Shown here: positions 27,462 through 37,563 of the stretch, one piece after another
How positions within the stretch are numbered: the first letter of the stretch is position 1
Layout of the letters: every line of letters begins with the position of its first letter
DNA from: Streptomyces sp. ISL-98
GTDB lineage: Bacteria; Actinomycetota; Actinomycetes; Streptomycetales; Streptomycetaceae
Direction of reading: 5' to 3'
NCBI RefSeq assembly: GCF_018614055.1
Contig: NZ_JAGGPB010000020.1
Coordinates: forward strand, 62,001 to 126,000
DNA length: 64,000 nt
Made by a program: the position numbers and the translations under genes
The notes under the pieces: generated by a model
Database searches by the model: none
Seen by the model: the letters and a program-made list of their open reading frames with translations, nothing else
Told to the model about the DNA's origin: nothing

Positions 27462-28889
27462 TCAGCAGTGCGTGATCCAGCGGTGCGACAGCGGCGCGTA
27501 CTCGCCCGTCAGATTGCCCTGGGTGTTCACCGTGGAGCAGCCGATCCGCGCGTCGCCCTTGACCGCCCGGTCGTCGCCGTACGCCTTGGGCCTCCAGTCG
27601 CGCTCCCAGTAGAACGCGAGATCGTGGGTCGTCCTCGACTCCTGGTCGTTATTGAAGACCGACCGCACATTCCGGGTGCGGCTCCACTCGCATGTCTCGC
27701 GACCCGAACGCCAGTCCTTGTCGTTGCCGCGCCAACTGCACATGAGCCCATTGCCGTTGCGCTCGCTGAAGAAGCACACGGAACCCGCCTCGCAGCGGTG
27801 GTATCCGTACGTCACAGGCTCCTCCCGCAGCGCGGTCGTCAGCGCGACAGCGAGCGCCGCCGCCCCTGTCGCCGCGATCGCTGCCATGTACGCCGGGCGC
27901 AGTCCCCTGCCTCTACGGAAACGGAAACGGGAACCCAGCCGGGGCAGTTTCGCCGAACGCGCCGCACCCGCCGCCTCTTCCACCCGGCGCAGCAGCGAGG
28001 CCGTGTCCTGCCCGGCCCGCTCCTCGTGCGTACGGGCGAGGCAGTCGGTGACGATCTGCCGCCACTCGGCGGGCAGTTCGGCGGAGAGCCGCAGATCGTC
28101 GGCGCCGCGTGCATAGCGGACCGCCGCGTCCCTGCGAGCCGCCGGCGTGCCGCCCGGCAGCGGCGGCGAACCGGTGAGCACGACGTGCGCGAGGACGCCG
28201 AAGGCCCAGATGTCGGCGGTGGGGCGGATCTGCTGGCCGTGCTCGCCCATCTCGGCCCAGAGCAGCTCCGGCGGTGTGTAGTCGGGTGTCGCGAAGGCCG
28301 CTGTGTAGGCGTGCGTACCGTCCATCTCGGCCGCCATGTTGAAATCACCCAGGCGTGCGGAACCATCCGCCATCAGCAGGACGTTGGCTGTTTTGAGATC
28401 ACCGTGGACCCAGCCCGCGTGGTGGAGCTGGTGCAGGCCCTCGCAGATCTGGGCGAGCAGCGCGGGGCCCGTCGGCGGGCGGGGCGACCGGGCCAGCAGC
28501 TCGTCCAGTGACGTCTCGGCCTGTTCGAGTACGAGCACGGTGGCGCCGTCGAGTCCCGGCTGCGCGGCGTCGTCCACCGTCAGCGCCTCGTACATCCGGA
28601 TCAGCCGGGGATGGCGGAGCCTGCGGTGCAACGCCAGCTCGCGCTCGGCGAGCTCCTGTAAGTGGCGCAGCTGCCGGGTCGTACGGGTCCCGGTCGGCAG
28701 GAACTTCAGCGCGGCCCGCCGCGGCAGTCCGACGCCCTGCCCGGGCCCTGCGGGCCCCGCGACGCGGCGTGCCGCGTAGACGCTGGCGAAGGCCCCGGAC
28801 GCGAGGTGCTCGCCCACCTCCCAGCGCCCGACCCGGTAGCCCTTGGGTACGGCGACGGCGATGGTGGAGTGCGGCGGCCGGCCGGTCAC
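27462..28889 (-). CDS. Membrane Ser/Thr protein kinase with C-terminal extracellular Cys-rich domain
   Basis: The 475-residue protein has a Hanks-type kinase domain (about 20-310). The ATP Lys is in AALKFL (K62) and the catalytic loop is HGDLKTANVLL (D164). The Mg loop reads DFN (182-184) rather than DFG, a notable deviation that may lower or alter activity. APE is replaced by TPPEL. A transmembrane helix lies at about 333-355. The outer domain (about 360-475) has VCFFSERNGNGLMCSW and paired cysteines, like the peptidase inhibitor I36/crystallin-like fold, and may sense or bind outside ligands. GTG start; it overlaps the upstream FHA gene by 4 bp, so they are cotranscribed. Confidence 0.85.
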   Translation of the reverse strand: MTGRPPHSTIAVAVPKGYRVGRWEVGEHLASGAFASVYAARRVAGPAGPGQGVGLPRRAALKFLPTGTRTTRQLRHLQELAERELALHRRLRHPRLIRMYEALTVDDAAQPGLDGATVLVLEQAETSLDELLARSPRPPTGPALLAQICEGLHQLHHAGWVHGDLKTANVLLMADGSARLGDFNMAAEMDGTHAYTAAFATPDYTPPELLWAEMGEHGQQIRPTADIWAFGVLAHVVLTGSPPLPGGTPAARRDAAVRYARGADDLRLSAELPAEWRQIVTDCLARTHEERAGQDTASLLRRVEEAAGAARSAKLPRLGSRFRFRRGRGLRPAYMAAIAATGAAALAVALTTALREEPVTYGYHRCEAGSVCFFSERNGNGLMCSWRGNDKDWRSGRETCEWSRTRNVRSVFNNDQESRTTHDLAFYWERDWRPKAYGDDRAVKGDARIGCSTVNTQGNLTGEYAPLSHRWITHC

Positions 28890-29659
28890 GGCTGCACCTT
28901 CCCGGCCTGCCCGAGGGACGGGAGGCCGCGCAGATCGGTCTCCTGTACGAGGTCGAAGCGCAGCGCGAGCGAGACCAGCGATTCCTTCTTGCCGTTGAGG
29001 CGGGGTCCGCAGTCACCCGTGTCCGGGGCGGGCTTGAGACGCAGCTTCACCGCCAGGTAGTCGATGTTCCACTGCACAGTGGCCCGATTGGCCGACGGCC
29101 AGCCGGGCCGCAGCCGCTCGACGGCCTGCTCCATCGTCGGCAGCGGGGCGTGCGGCTCGCCGCGCAGCCGCGGCTCGCACAGTGCGGTCAGTACGGCGAA
29201 ATAGCGCTTGGAGCGGTCGAGCGCGAACGCCGGTGCGGTGGCGGCTCCTTCGGTCGCTCCCGCCGCTTCCGCCCCTTCGCGCGGCCCGCTCGCGTAATCG
29301 TGCCGAGGCGCCCACACCTCGAAGCTGAGCAGGTCCCCGGCGGCGGGCAGTACCACCCGCGAGAACTCGAACGGCACGGGTGCGTCGAGTCGGCCCGGCG
29401 CCACCTTGATGTGCTCGCCGGCCCCCTCCGGGTTCTCGACGACGTACGTCTGACGGGCGCTGAGGTTGCTGAGTACCCAGTAGGCGCCGTTCGCCGTGAT
29501 CTCCCCTGCCGACCGGGACACTCCGTCGTGCGCGATGGAGAGCCACTTGCCCCCGGGCGGGGACGAAGAGCGCCCGAAGCGGAGAGTCTCGCCCGGTTCG
29601 AGCCGGACCTGGTCTCGCGGTCCCGCGCTGTGTGCGGGCACCACAATGATGCTGTGCAT
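28886..29659 (-). CDS. FHA-like domain protein, partner of the kinase
   Basis: The 257-residue protein has an N-terminal FHA-like domain (about 1-110): LRFGRSSSP, the Ser/Arg-type loop LSIAHDGVSRSAGEI and WVLSNLSARQTYVV, though the canonical GR-x-S-H-x-N set is only partly kept. The second half (about 145-250) has helices FALDRSKRYFAVLTALCEPRL ... MEQAVERLRP ... ATVQWNIDYLAVKLRL, resembling a winged-helix domain seen in Streptomyces FHA partners of kinases. FHA domains bind phosphothreonine, so it may be the kinase's substrate or adaptor. It starts the operon and overlaps the kinase gene by 4 bp. Confidence 0.75.
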   Translation of the reverse strand: MHSIIVVPAHSAGPRDQVRLEPGETLRFGRSSSPPGGKWLSIAHDGVSRSAGEITANGAYWVLSNLSARQTYVVENPEGAGEHIKVAPGRLDAPVPFEFSRVVLPAAGDLLSFEVWAPRHDYASGPREGAEAAGATEGAATAPAFALDRSKRYFAVLTALCEPRLRGEPHAPLPTMEQAVERLRPGWPSANRATVQWNIDYLAVKLRLKPAPDTGDCGPRLNGKKESLVSLALRFDLVQETDLRGLPSLGQAGKVQP

Positions 29660-29724
29660 CTCTGGTTCCTTCCCCCGATGGACCAGCCAGACAGCCTAGG
29701 GAGAAAAGAGCGGCCGGAGAAAGG

Positions 29725-29762
29725 CCGAAGGCCGCAATTCCCATAGGAATTGCGGCCTTCGG
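29725..29762 (-). terminator. Terminator of the DUF4190-like membrane protein gene
   Basis: A 17-base perfect stem begins ccgaaggccgcaattcc and has the loop cata. It lies 18 bp after the stop of the leftward gene at 29781-30389. Confidence 0.8.
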
Positions 29763-29780
29763 AACCCGTCAGTGCTGCTT

Positions 29781-30389
29781 TCAGAAGCGCGGGCGGTTGA
29801 ACCAGGCGCCGCCGTCCTGCTTGCCGACGAACACGGCGATCAGGATCGCGAGAACCGTGTGCACCAGGCCGACCAGGACGAACGGGTAGATGCCGAGGAT
29901 CGCGGTGATGATGCCGAACACCAGCGCGGTGATGCGGATGCCGTTGCCGCCGCTGCCGAACTTCACGGCGAGGAAGATCGCGAGCGCGCCCCACAGCAGG
30001 ATCGCGATGGTCGCGGCCCACAGGCCACCGGTCGAGTAGTCGGCCAGCTGCTGGAACTGAACCTCGTCCTTGAGGGCCGGGTCGTCCTGCGCAGCGCCGA
30101 TGGTCGCGGCGGAGAGACCGCAGAGGATCGCGCCGAGGACCTGGAAGCCCGCGATGACGTACAGCATGACGCGGGCGGCCTTCACGCCACCCGGCATCTC
30201 CTGCGGGACGCCGGGGTAGCCGCCGCCTGCGTAGGCCTGCTGGACCGGGGGCGCCTGCGGGTAGCCGTAGCCGGGCTGGCCCTGCGGCGGTACGCCCTGC
30301 GGCGCCTGCTGCGGGTAGCCGTAGCCGGGCTGGCCCTGCTGGGGCTGCTGGCCCTGGGCGTACGGGTTGTTCGGGTCGCCGAAGCTCAT
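29781..30389 (-). CDS. Small membrane protein with Pro/Gln/Gly/Tyr-rich N-terminus
   Basis: The 202-residue protein has an N-terminal low-complexity stretch (residues 5-65) with repeats of the GQPGYGYPQ type, then four hydrophobic segments ([76 protein letters not shown]). It looks like the widespread actinobacterial family of proline-rich-tailed small membrane proteins near DUF4190/DUF4064. The start at 30389 has GGAGG nearby. A much longer open frame in this region is not a gene. The role is unknown. Confidence 0.75.
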   Translation of the reverse strand: MSFGDPNNPYAQGQQPQQGQPGYGYPQQAPQGVPPQGQPGYGYPQAPPVQQAYAGGGYPGVPQEMPGGVKAARVMLYVIAGFQVLGAILCGLSAATIGAAQDDPALKDEVQFQQLADYSTGGLWAATIAILLWGALAIFLAVKFGSGGNGIRITALVFGIITAILGIYPFVLVGLVHTVLAILIAVFVGKQDGGAWFNRPRF

Positions 30390-30635
30390 GGCGGGTTTCC
30401 TCCGTTGGAAGTGCTGGGGACGACGCGGCCGGCGCGGAAGGAACTGCACCATGACAAGCCGTCTGCCCCCCGCCGCTGCCCGCGGCACTGCGCCGATCAT
30501 CGTCGTAGTTGTGTCGTTAATTTGTCCAGTCGGTATCCGTATGTGTTGTGCAAGTGCAACCTCACAGGCGCTCGCGGGCCGGTCTTTGGCGGCCGGATTG
30601 GAACCAGAGCGGGTCCATCCGCGAGGATGGGCGGC

Positions 30636-31511
30636 ATGACCGCCCAGATTCTCGATGGCAAGGCCACCGCAGCCGCGATCAAGTCCGACCTGGCCGCCCG
30701 CGTGGCGGACCTCCTGGCCAAGGGCATCGTCCCCGGGCTGGGCACTCTGCTGGTCGGCGACGACCCGGGCAGCAAGTGGTACGTCGCGGGCAAGCACCGC
30801 GACTGCGCCCAGGTCGGCATCGCGTCGATTCAGCGCGAACTGCCCGCGACCGCCTCCCAGGAGGAGATCGAGGCGGTTGTACGGGAGCTCAACGAGAACC
30901 CGGAGTGCACGGGTTACATCGTCCAGCTCCCCCTCCCCAAGGGCATCGACACCAACCGCGTCCTGGCCCTCATGGACCCGGCCAAGGACGCCGACGGCCT
31001 GCACCCGATGAGCCTCGGCAAGCTCGTGATCGGCGAGCCGGGCCCGCTGCCCTGCACGCCGTACGGCATCGTCCAGCTGCTCCGTCACCACGGCGTGGAG
31101 ATCAACGGCGCAAACGTCGTGGTCGTCGGCCGCGGCATCACCATCGGCCGCCCCATGCCGCTGGTCCTGACCCGCAAGTCCGAGAACGCGACCGTGACGC
31201 AGTGCCACACCGGTACGCGCGACCTGGCCGCGCACCTCAAGCAGGCGGACATCATCATCGCCGCGGCGGGTGTGCCGCACCTGATCAAGCCCGAGGACGT
31301 CAAGCCGGGCGCGGCCGTGCTCGACGTGGGCGTGAGCCGTGACGAGGAGGGCAAGATCGTCGGCGATGTCCACCCGGGCGTCACCGAGGTGGCCGGCTGG
31401 GTCGCCCCGAACCCGGGCGGTGTCGGCCCGATGACGCGCGCCCAGCTGCTGGTCAACGTGGTGGAGGCAGCAGAGCGAGCCGCTGCCGACGCCGACGCTG
31501 CCACGAGCTGA
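30636..31511 (+). CDS. folD: Bifunctional methylenetetrahydrofolate dehydrogenase/methenyltetrahydrofolate cyclohydrolase
   Basis: FolD of 291 aa makes and interconverts 5,10-methylene-, 5,10-methenyl- and 10-formyl-THF, supplying purN and purH. The substrate Tyr-Lys site is in [11 protein letters not shown] and [11 protein letters not shown]. The NADP-binding loop [28 protein letters not shown] and [24 protein letters not shown], with [14 protein letters not shown] at the end, are typical. The start is ATG 30636. GAGG at 30623-30626 gives correct spacing, better than the ATG at 30627. Confidence 0.96.
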   Translation: MTAQILDGKATAAAIKSDLAARVADLLAKGIVPGLGTLLVGDDPGSKWYVAGKHRDCAQVGIASIQRELPATASQEEIEAVVRELNENPECTGYIVQLPLPKGIDTNRVLALMDPAKDADGLHPMSLGKLVIGEPGPLPCTPYGIVQLLRHHGVEINGANVVVVGRGITIGRPMPLVLTRKSENATVTQCHTGTRDLAAHLKQADIIIAAAGVPHLIKPEDVKPGAAVLDVGVSRDEEGKIVGDVHPGVTEVAGWVAPNPGGVGPMTRAQLLVNVVEAAERAAADADAATS

Positions 31512-31531
31512 GCGGGAAGGAAGTGCCTCCC

Positions 31532-32272
31532 ATGGGTGCCAGTACGAGCAGCCCGGACGACCCGGCGACCGCCCGCCGGGGCGACGCCGACGCGGTGCAG
31601 GACGCAGGCCCGGAGGACACGACCGCAGCCGGCTCCGTCGCCGCCCGTGCGGCGGCCCCCGAACAGCAGCCGCTCGCCCCCGGGTCGGGCGGCCCTGAGG
31701 GCGCCGCGCTTGAGGACGACGTGCCTCTGGCCGGGGACGCGGGGCTTGCCGGTTCTGCGGCCCACGGGCCGGACGGCCCCCGGTCCGACGGCTGTGCGGC
31801 TCCCGAGTCCGGCGGGGCCGGGCCTGAAGGATCCGGCCGCGAACGCGGCACGGCTCCCGCGCCCGCCGCGCCCGTCCGGTCGCGGCGCTTTCCGCTCTTC
31901 ACCCGCGACACCGCACGCCCCGAGGGCGGCGGTCGCGCCGCGCCCGGGGGCGCGGCCGCGCCGGTCCGGCAGTGGCCGTTCCTGACCGTCCTGGGGGCGG
32001 TGGCGCTCGGGCTGCTGCTCGTGGGCGTCAACGCCTTCGGCATCGGCTTCCGGCTCGGCACGCTGCTGATCGGTCTGGCCCTGATCGCCGCCGCCGTGCT
32101 GCGCCGGCTGATCCCGTCAGTGGGCATGCTGGCGGTGCGCTCGCGCTTCACCGACATGGCGACGTACGGACTGTTGGGCATCGTCATCGTGCTGCTCGCA
32201 CTGATGGCGCAGCCCAAACCGTGGCTGGAAATCCCGTTCCTGGAGTCGGCGGTCCGCTTCACCGTGCGCTAG
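31532..32272 (+). CDS. DUF3017 family membrane protein
   Basis: The 246-residue protein has a long disordered, Ala/Gly/Glu/Pro-rich N-terminal part (about 140 residues). A C-terminal DUF3017-type membrane module follows, with three hydrophobic segments: WPFLTVLGAVALGLLLVGVNAF, LGTLLIGLALIAAAVLRRL and MATYGLLGIVIVLLALMA. It follows folD by 20 bp and shares its operon, as is usual in actinobacteria. The start is ATG 31532; a GTG at 31523 is too close to the GGAAGGAA site. Function unknown. Confidence 0.8.
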   Translation: MGASTSSPDDPATARRGDADAVQDAGPEDTTAAGSVAARAAAPEQQPLAPGSGGPEGAALEDDVPLAGDAGLAGSAAHGPDGPRSDGCAAPESGGAGPEGSGRERGTAPAPAAPVRSRRFPLFTRDTARPEGGGRAAPGGAAAPVRQWPFLTVLGAVALGLLLVGVNAFGIGFRLGTLLIGLALIAAAVLRRLIPSVGMLAVRSRFTDMATYGLLGIVIVLLALMAQPKPWLEIPFLESAVRFTVR

Positions 32273-32350
32273 AGGTCTGTCCCGTACGCTCGGATCGCTG
32301 TCATCCGGCCTCGCCGACCCAGCCGAAGCGTGAGAGGGATGTTCCGCCTC

Positions 32351-33589
32351 ATGGCCAAGATCAAGGTAGTCAACCCCGTCGTCGAGCTCGATGGCGACGA
32401 GATGACCCGCATCATCTGGTCCTTCATCAAGGACAAGCTGATCCTTCCGTACCTCGACGTCGAGCTGAAGTACTTCGACCTGGGCATCGAGCACCGCGAC
32501 GCCACCAACGACCAGGTGACCGTCGATGCCGCCAACGCCATCAAGGAGCACGGCGTCGGGGTCAAGTGCGCGACGATCACGCCGGACGAGGCCCGGGTCG
32601 CCGAGTTCAAGCTCAAGGCGATGTACCGCTCGCCGAACGGCACGATCCGCGACATCCTCGGCGGCGTGATCTTCCGTGAGCCGATCATCATGGAGAACGT
32701 GCCGAGGCTCGTCCCCGGCTGGACCAGGCCGATCGTCGTCGGCCGTCACGCCTTCGGCGACCAGTACCGCGCGACCGACCTCAAGGTCCCCGGCGAGGGC
32801 ACCCTCACCATGACCTTCACCCCGAAGGACGGCTCGGAGCCGATCGAGCTCGAGGTGTACGACTTCCCGGGCGCCGGTGTCGCGCTGTCCATGTACAACC
32901 TGGACGCGTCGATCCGCGACTTCGCGCGCGCCTCGTTCGCGTACGGCCTGAGCCGGAATTTCCCGGTCTACATGTCCACGAAGAACACGATCCTCAAGAA
33001 GTACGACGGTCGCTTCAAGGACCTCTTCCAGGAGATCTTCGACGCCGAGTTCAAGGACCGGTTCGACGCGCAGGGGCTCACCTACGAGCACCGCCTCATC
33101 GACGACATGGTCGCCGCCGTCATGAGGTGGGAGGGCGGTTACGTCTGGGCGTGCAAGAACTACGACGGTGACGTCCAGTCCGACATCGTCGCCCAGGGCT
33201 TCGGCTCACTCGGCCTGATGACCTCGGTCCTCATGTCCCCCGACGGCAGGACCATCGAGGCCGAGGCCGCGCACGGGACCGTCACTCGTCATTACCGTCA
33301 ACACCAGGCGGGCAAGGCCACGTCGACCAACCCGATCGCGTCGGTCTTCGCCTGGACCCGCGCTCTCGCCCACCGCGGCAAGCTGGACGGCACCCCCGAG
33401 GTCACGAGGTTCGCGGAGGCGCTGGAGCAGGTCTGCGTCGAGACCGTCGGGGGCGGCCAGATGACGAAGGACCTGGCGCTGCTCGTGTCCAAGGACCAGC
33501 CGTGGCTGACGACCGAGAAGTTCCTCGACGCGCTCGACGAGAACCTGCAGAAGAAGATGGCGGGGACTGAGTACGGCTCCGGGGCCTGA
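32351..33589 (+). CDS. icd: NADP-dependent isocitrate dehydrogenase (eukaryote-like dimeric type)
   Basis: The 412-residue enzyme oxidatively decarboxylates isocitrate to 2-oxoglutarate in the TCA cycle. [27 protein letters not shown] is the typical N-terminus of the dimeric type. Phosphate/isocitrate contacts are in [14 protein letters not shown]. The Lys-rich segment [11 protein letters not shown], the metal site ...[46 protein letters not shown] and the NADP loop [15 protein letters not shown] match. Many streptomycetes use a monomeric IDH instead, so a dimeric one beside mdh is worth noting. Start ATG 32351, chosen where homology begins. Confidence 0.95.
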   Translation: MAKIKVVNPVVELDGDEMTRIIWSFIKDKLILPYLDVELKYFDLGIEHRDATNDQVTVDAANAIKEHGVGVKCATITPDEARVAEFKLKAMYRSPNGTIRDILGGVIFREPIIMENVPRLVPGWTRPIVVGRHAFGDQYRATDLKVPGEGTLTMTFTPKDGSEPIELEVYDFPGAGVALSMYNLDASIRDFARASFAYGLSRNFPVYMSTKNTILKKYDGRFKDLFQEIFDAEFKDRFDAQGLTYEHRLIDDMVAAVMRWEGGYVWACKNYDGDVQSDIVAQGFGSLGLMTSVLMSPDGRTIEAEAAHGTVTRHYRQHQAGKATSTNPIASVFAWTRALAHRGKLDGTPEVTRFAEALEQVCVETVGGGQMTKDLALLVSKDQPWLTTEKFLDALDENLQKKMAGTEYGSGA

Positions 33590-33627
33590 TCCGCCCGGTC
33601 GGCCCGATCCGCCTGATGAGCGAACAC

Positions 33628-33669
33628 GACGGCGCCCGTCCTCTCCCCCGAGGGAGGACGGGCGCCGTC
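33628..33669 (+). terminator. icd terminator
   Basis: A 16-base stem pairs gacggcgcccgtcctc (33628-33643) with its complement at 33654-33669. It lies 39 bp after the icd stop. Confidence 0.85.
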
Positions 33670-34021
33670 ACCTGCTCAAGCGTCATGGACGCGCCAAAGG
33701 CGATCAAGGGCCGGTTACGCCCTGTAGCACGGAGGTGACCATTCCGGCACCCCGCGAACACTGCGCAACAGGGGGGTTACGGGCGGATCCGGGCGGCGGC
33801 AGATGGGACACTGTGCAGGGAATTCGGGACCGGGGGCGCGCAAGGGGGCTCGCCAGAGTCCTGAATGCTCCCGTGCGCTCCCACCCGAGGAACTGACATC
33901 CTGGCTTTGCGCATCCCTCTGAGTAGTCCGGAGTAGTCCGGAACGACGCGGAGGGCGGGGCAGGGGGAGCACGAGAGCACGGGGCACATCAGGCACATAT
34001 GGGGGGACAAGGGGGGAAGCA
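33670..34021. other. Intergenic region upstream of the DUF2690 regulator
   Basis: The gap contains the direct repeat gagtagtccg twice in tandem (33921 and 33931), about 90 bp before the start. That may be an operator for the adjacent HTH regulator. I see no gene or RNA. Confidence 0.5.
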
Positions 34022-35116
34022 ATGCCTCGTTGGAAAGCTCTACCGGAGGAACTCGACCCACAGGTCAGGGAATTCGCGAGCCAGTTGCGCCGGCTCGTCG
34101 ACCGGAGCGGTCTCAGCATCGCGGCGGTGGCGGACCGGACCGGGTACAGCAAGACGTCCTGGGAGCGCTATCTGAACGGCCGGCTGCTCGCGCCGAAGGG
34201 CGCGGTTGTGGCACTGGCCGAGGTGACCGGTACGAACTCGGGCCACCTGACCACGATGTGGGAGCTTGCGGAGCGCGCCTGGAGCCGTTCCGAGATGCGC
34301 CACGACATGACGATGGAAGCCATACGGATCTCCCAGGCGCGCGCCGCGCTGGGTGAGTTCGGCCAGAGCCCCGCGCCCGTCAAGGGCGGCAGGTCGGCCC
34401 GGCGTACCGCCACGGACTCCGCCCCCGGACCGGCTGCCGCGGGAGTCGGAGCCGGTGCGAGCTCCATCGGCAGTCCGGGCCTCGGCTCCGTGGGTACGGG
34501 CACGGGCGGGCGTATGCCGGTCACCGCGCCGCCCGGCTCCGGCATACCGCCGCAGTCGCCTCCCGGCGGTTTCGGCGGCGGCTCCGGCTCGCCGGACGGC
34601 CGTCGCAGGCGCAGGAAGGTGACGATGTTCCTCGCGGGTGTCGTCGGCGCGCTTCTGGTGATAGCCGCGGCCGTGCTGCTGACCGATCTCGGCGGCAAGG
34701 ACAAGGACCCCGTCGCGAACACCAAGCCCACGCCCAGCCCGACCACTTCGGCGCCCGAGCTGCCGCTCGGCGTCAAGTGCAGCGGCGACGACTGCACGGG
34801 CGAGGACCCGGAGAACATGGGCTGCGGCGGCGAGTTCGCCAGGACGACGTCCAGCGTGACCGTGGGTACCGCCCTCGTCGAGGTCCGGTACAGCAAGACG
34901 TGCGGGGCGGCGTGGGCGCGTATCACCCAGGCCACACCGGGCGACAAGGTGCAGGTCACGTCGGCCTCCGAGGCCGGTGACAAGGGCCAGAACGGCACGG
35001 TCAACGCGGACAAGGACGCGTACACGCCGATGGTCGCCGTCACCAAGGCCGCCGACGCGAAGGCCTGCGTCACCCTGACGACCGGCGTGAAGGGCTGCAC
35101 CACCACGCAGGAGTGA
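34022..35116 (+). CDS. XRE-type regulator with membrane segment and C-terminal DUF2690 domain
   Basis: The 364-residue protein has an N-terminal XRE helix-turn-helix (residues about 20-75: GLSIAAVADRTGYSKTSWERYLNGRLLAPKGAV). A Gly/Pro/Ser-rich linker (about 120-195) follows, then one transmembrane helix (VTMFLAGVVGALLVIAAAVLL, about 200-220). The extracellular DUF2690 domain (about 245-360) has four to six cysteines: VKCSGDDCTGEDPENMGCGG, SKTCGAAW and CVTLTTGVKGC. The domain order suggests a one-protein sensor that couples an outside signal to DNA binding. GGGGGGAAG lies before the ATG. Confidence 0.85.
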   Translation: MPRWKALPEELDPQVREFASQLRRLVDRSGLSIAAVADRTGYSKTSWERYLNGRLLAPKGAVVALAEVTGTNSGHLTTMWELAERAWSRSEMRHDMTMEAIRISQARAALGEFGQSPAPVKGGRSARRTATDSAPGPAAAGVGAGASSIGSPGLGSVGTGTGGRMPVTAPPGSGIPPQSPPGGFGGGSGSPDGRRRRRKVTMFLAGVVGALLVIAAAVLLTDLGGKDKDPVANTKPTPSPTTSAPELPLGVKCSGDDCTGEDPENMGCGGEFARTTSSVTVGTALVEVRYSKTCGAAWARITQATPGDKVQVTSASEAGDKGQNGTVNADKDAYTPMVAVTKAADAKACVTLTTGVKGCTTTQE

Positions 35117-36419
<1,303 letters not shown>

Positions 36420-36439
36420 TACGACCCTTTACGCACGGA

Positions 36440-36472
36440 GGTCCCGGCCCACTCGGGTGGCCGGGACCTTTT
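36440..36472 (+). terminator. mdh terminator
   Basis: Stem ggtcccggcc (36440-36449) pairs with ggccgggacc (36459-36468) and is followed by TTTT. Confidence 0.85.
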
Positions 36473-36538
36473 GCGTTCCCGCGCCAAGTTCCGCGCGGCG
36501 CCTTGCACTTCAGCTTCGGAATGTAGTACTTCTTATAT

Positions 36539-36784
36539 ATGAGCGAGCAGGTACACAACAGGCTGGCGATGGTCCGGGCCGAGCGCAAGGTGTCCCGGCA
36601 GGCGTTGGCCGAGGCGGTCGGGGTGCACTACCAGACCATCGGGTACATCGAGCGCGGGCAGTACAACCCGAGTCTCGACCTCGCCCTGAAAGTCGCCGAG
36701 TTCTTCGAACTGCCGGTGGAGGCGCTGTTCTCCCTCCGGCCGTTCCGGCCGCTCACTGATGAGGTCTACGGGAGGAAGCAGTAA
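36539..36784 (+). CDS. Small XRE-family transcriptional regulator
   Basis: The 81-residue protein is almost only a helix-turn-helix: NRLAMVRAERKVSRQALAEAVGVHYQTIGYIERGQYNPSLDLALKVAEFFELPVEALFSL, as in YozG-type regulators. The ATG at 36539 has no ribosome-binding site and is preceded by an unusually A/T-rich stretch with TTGCAC (36503) and TACTTC (36527), so it is probably leaderless. The stop and the next start overlap as TAATG, so it is coupled to a membrane protein, the usual partner of this regulator type. Confidence 0.85.
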   Translation: MSEQVHNRLAMVRAERKVSRQALAEAVGVHYQTIGYIERGQYNPSLDLALKVAEFFELPVEALFSLRPFRPLTDEVYGRKQ

Positions 36785-37335
36785 TGACCGCAGTTACGGG
36801 CGCGGGTGCAGGCACCGGCGCCAAGGGCACGCGCTACGACCGGCGCATGTTCGCGCTGATGAACCGGCCGGAGGGTGCCGCCCTCCACGCCACGGCGAGC
36901 CGCAGGCGGATTGTCGTCGGCGCCCATGTGCTGCTGACCGTCGCCTCTGTCGCGGCGTGGAACCTGGTCGTCTTCGGGGAGCGCCAGGTGTGGGCCCTCG
37001 TCGTCACGCTCGCGCTGCTCCTGCCCTGGTGCTTCGCGACCGGCGTGATCAACAGTGCCACCCGTGGCCTCCTGGAACTGCGTGGCCGCGTTCTGGACGA
37101 GCGGCAGCTCGCCGAGCGCGACCGGGCCCGCGCGCGTGCGCACCGTCTGACGTCCGGGCTGCTGCTGGCTGCCGCTCTCGGGGTCGGTGCGGCCGGGTGG
37201 CTCGGAGATGTGCGGGTCGAGGGGCTGATCGCGCCCGTGCTGATCGCCGTGCTTGTCGCGCACTGGCTCATGCCGCTGTGGGTGGCCGGCCTGATGGTGC
37301 GGGACGATCCCGCCGACACGTCTGTGGACGACTGA
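36784..37335 (+). CDS. Membrane protein coupled to small XRE regulator
   Basis: The 183-residue protein has four hydrophobic segments: [61 protein letters not shown] and LIAPVLIAVLVAHWLMPLWVAGLM. The central cytoplasmic loop is Arg/Glu-rich (LRGRVLDERQLAERDRARARAHR). It has no catalytic motif. The start overlaps the regulator's stop. The pair probably forms an autoregulated unit whose function is not known. Confidence 0.7.
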   Translation: MTAVTGAGAGTGAKGTRYDRRMFALMNRPEGAALHATASRRRIVVGAHVLLTVASVAAWNLVVFGERQVWALVVTLALLLPWCFATGVINSATRGLLELRGRVLDERQLAERDRARARAHRLTSGLLLAAALGVGAAGWLGDVRVEGLIAPVLIAVLVAHWLMPLWVAGLMVRDDPADTSVDD

Positions 37336-37362
37336 GTGAGCGAGTCGTACGCCTGAAGGGCC

Positions 37363-37389
37363 GAGGGGTGTGGCGACGCCACACCCCTC
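37363..37389 (+). terminator. Terminator after the XRE/membrane pair
   Basis: A 12-base perfect stem, gaggggtgtggc with loop gac. Confidence 0.8.
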
Positions 37390-37563
37390 TGTCGTACCCG
37401 TCGCCTCTTCGCACCAAAATGACCCTTTTTGACCGATCGCGGTCGTGATACAGGGCACTTTCGGACACCTATTGCGCATGGTTCCCGGCCCCGGGGGGAG
37501 GGCTCCAGGCTGCTGGTTACAAACCGGCGAGGAACATAACGGGAACGGAAGGCAAAACGCGAC

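Noticed and set aside
29781..31373. A 530-residue leftward frame antisense to folD
   Set aside because: Only its last 202 residues, from 30389, have a ribosome-binding site and a protein-like sequence.
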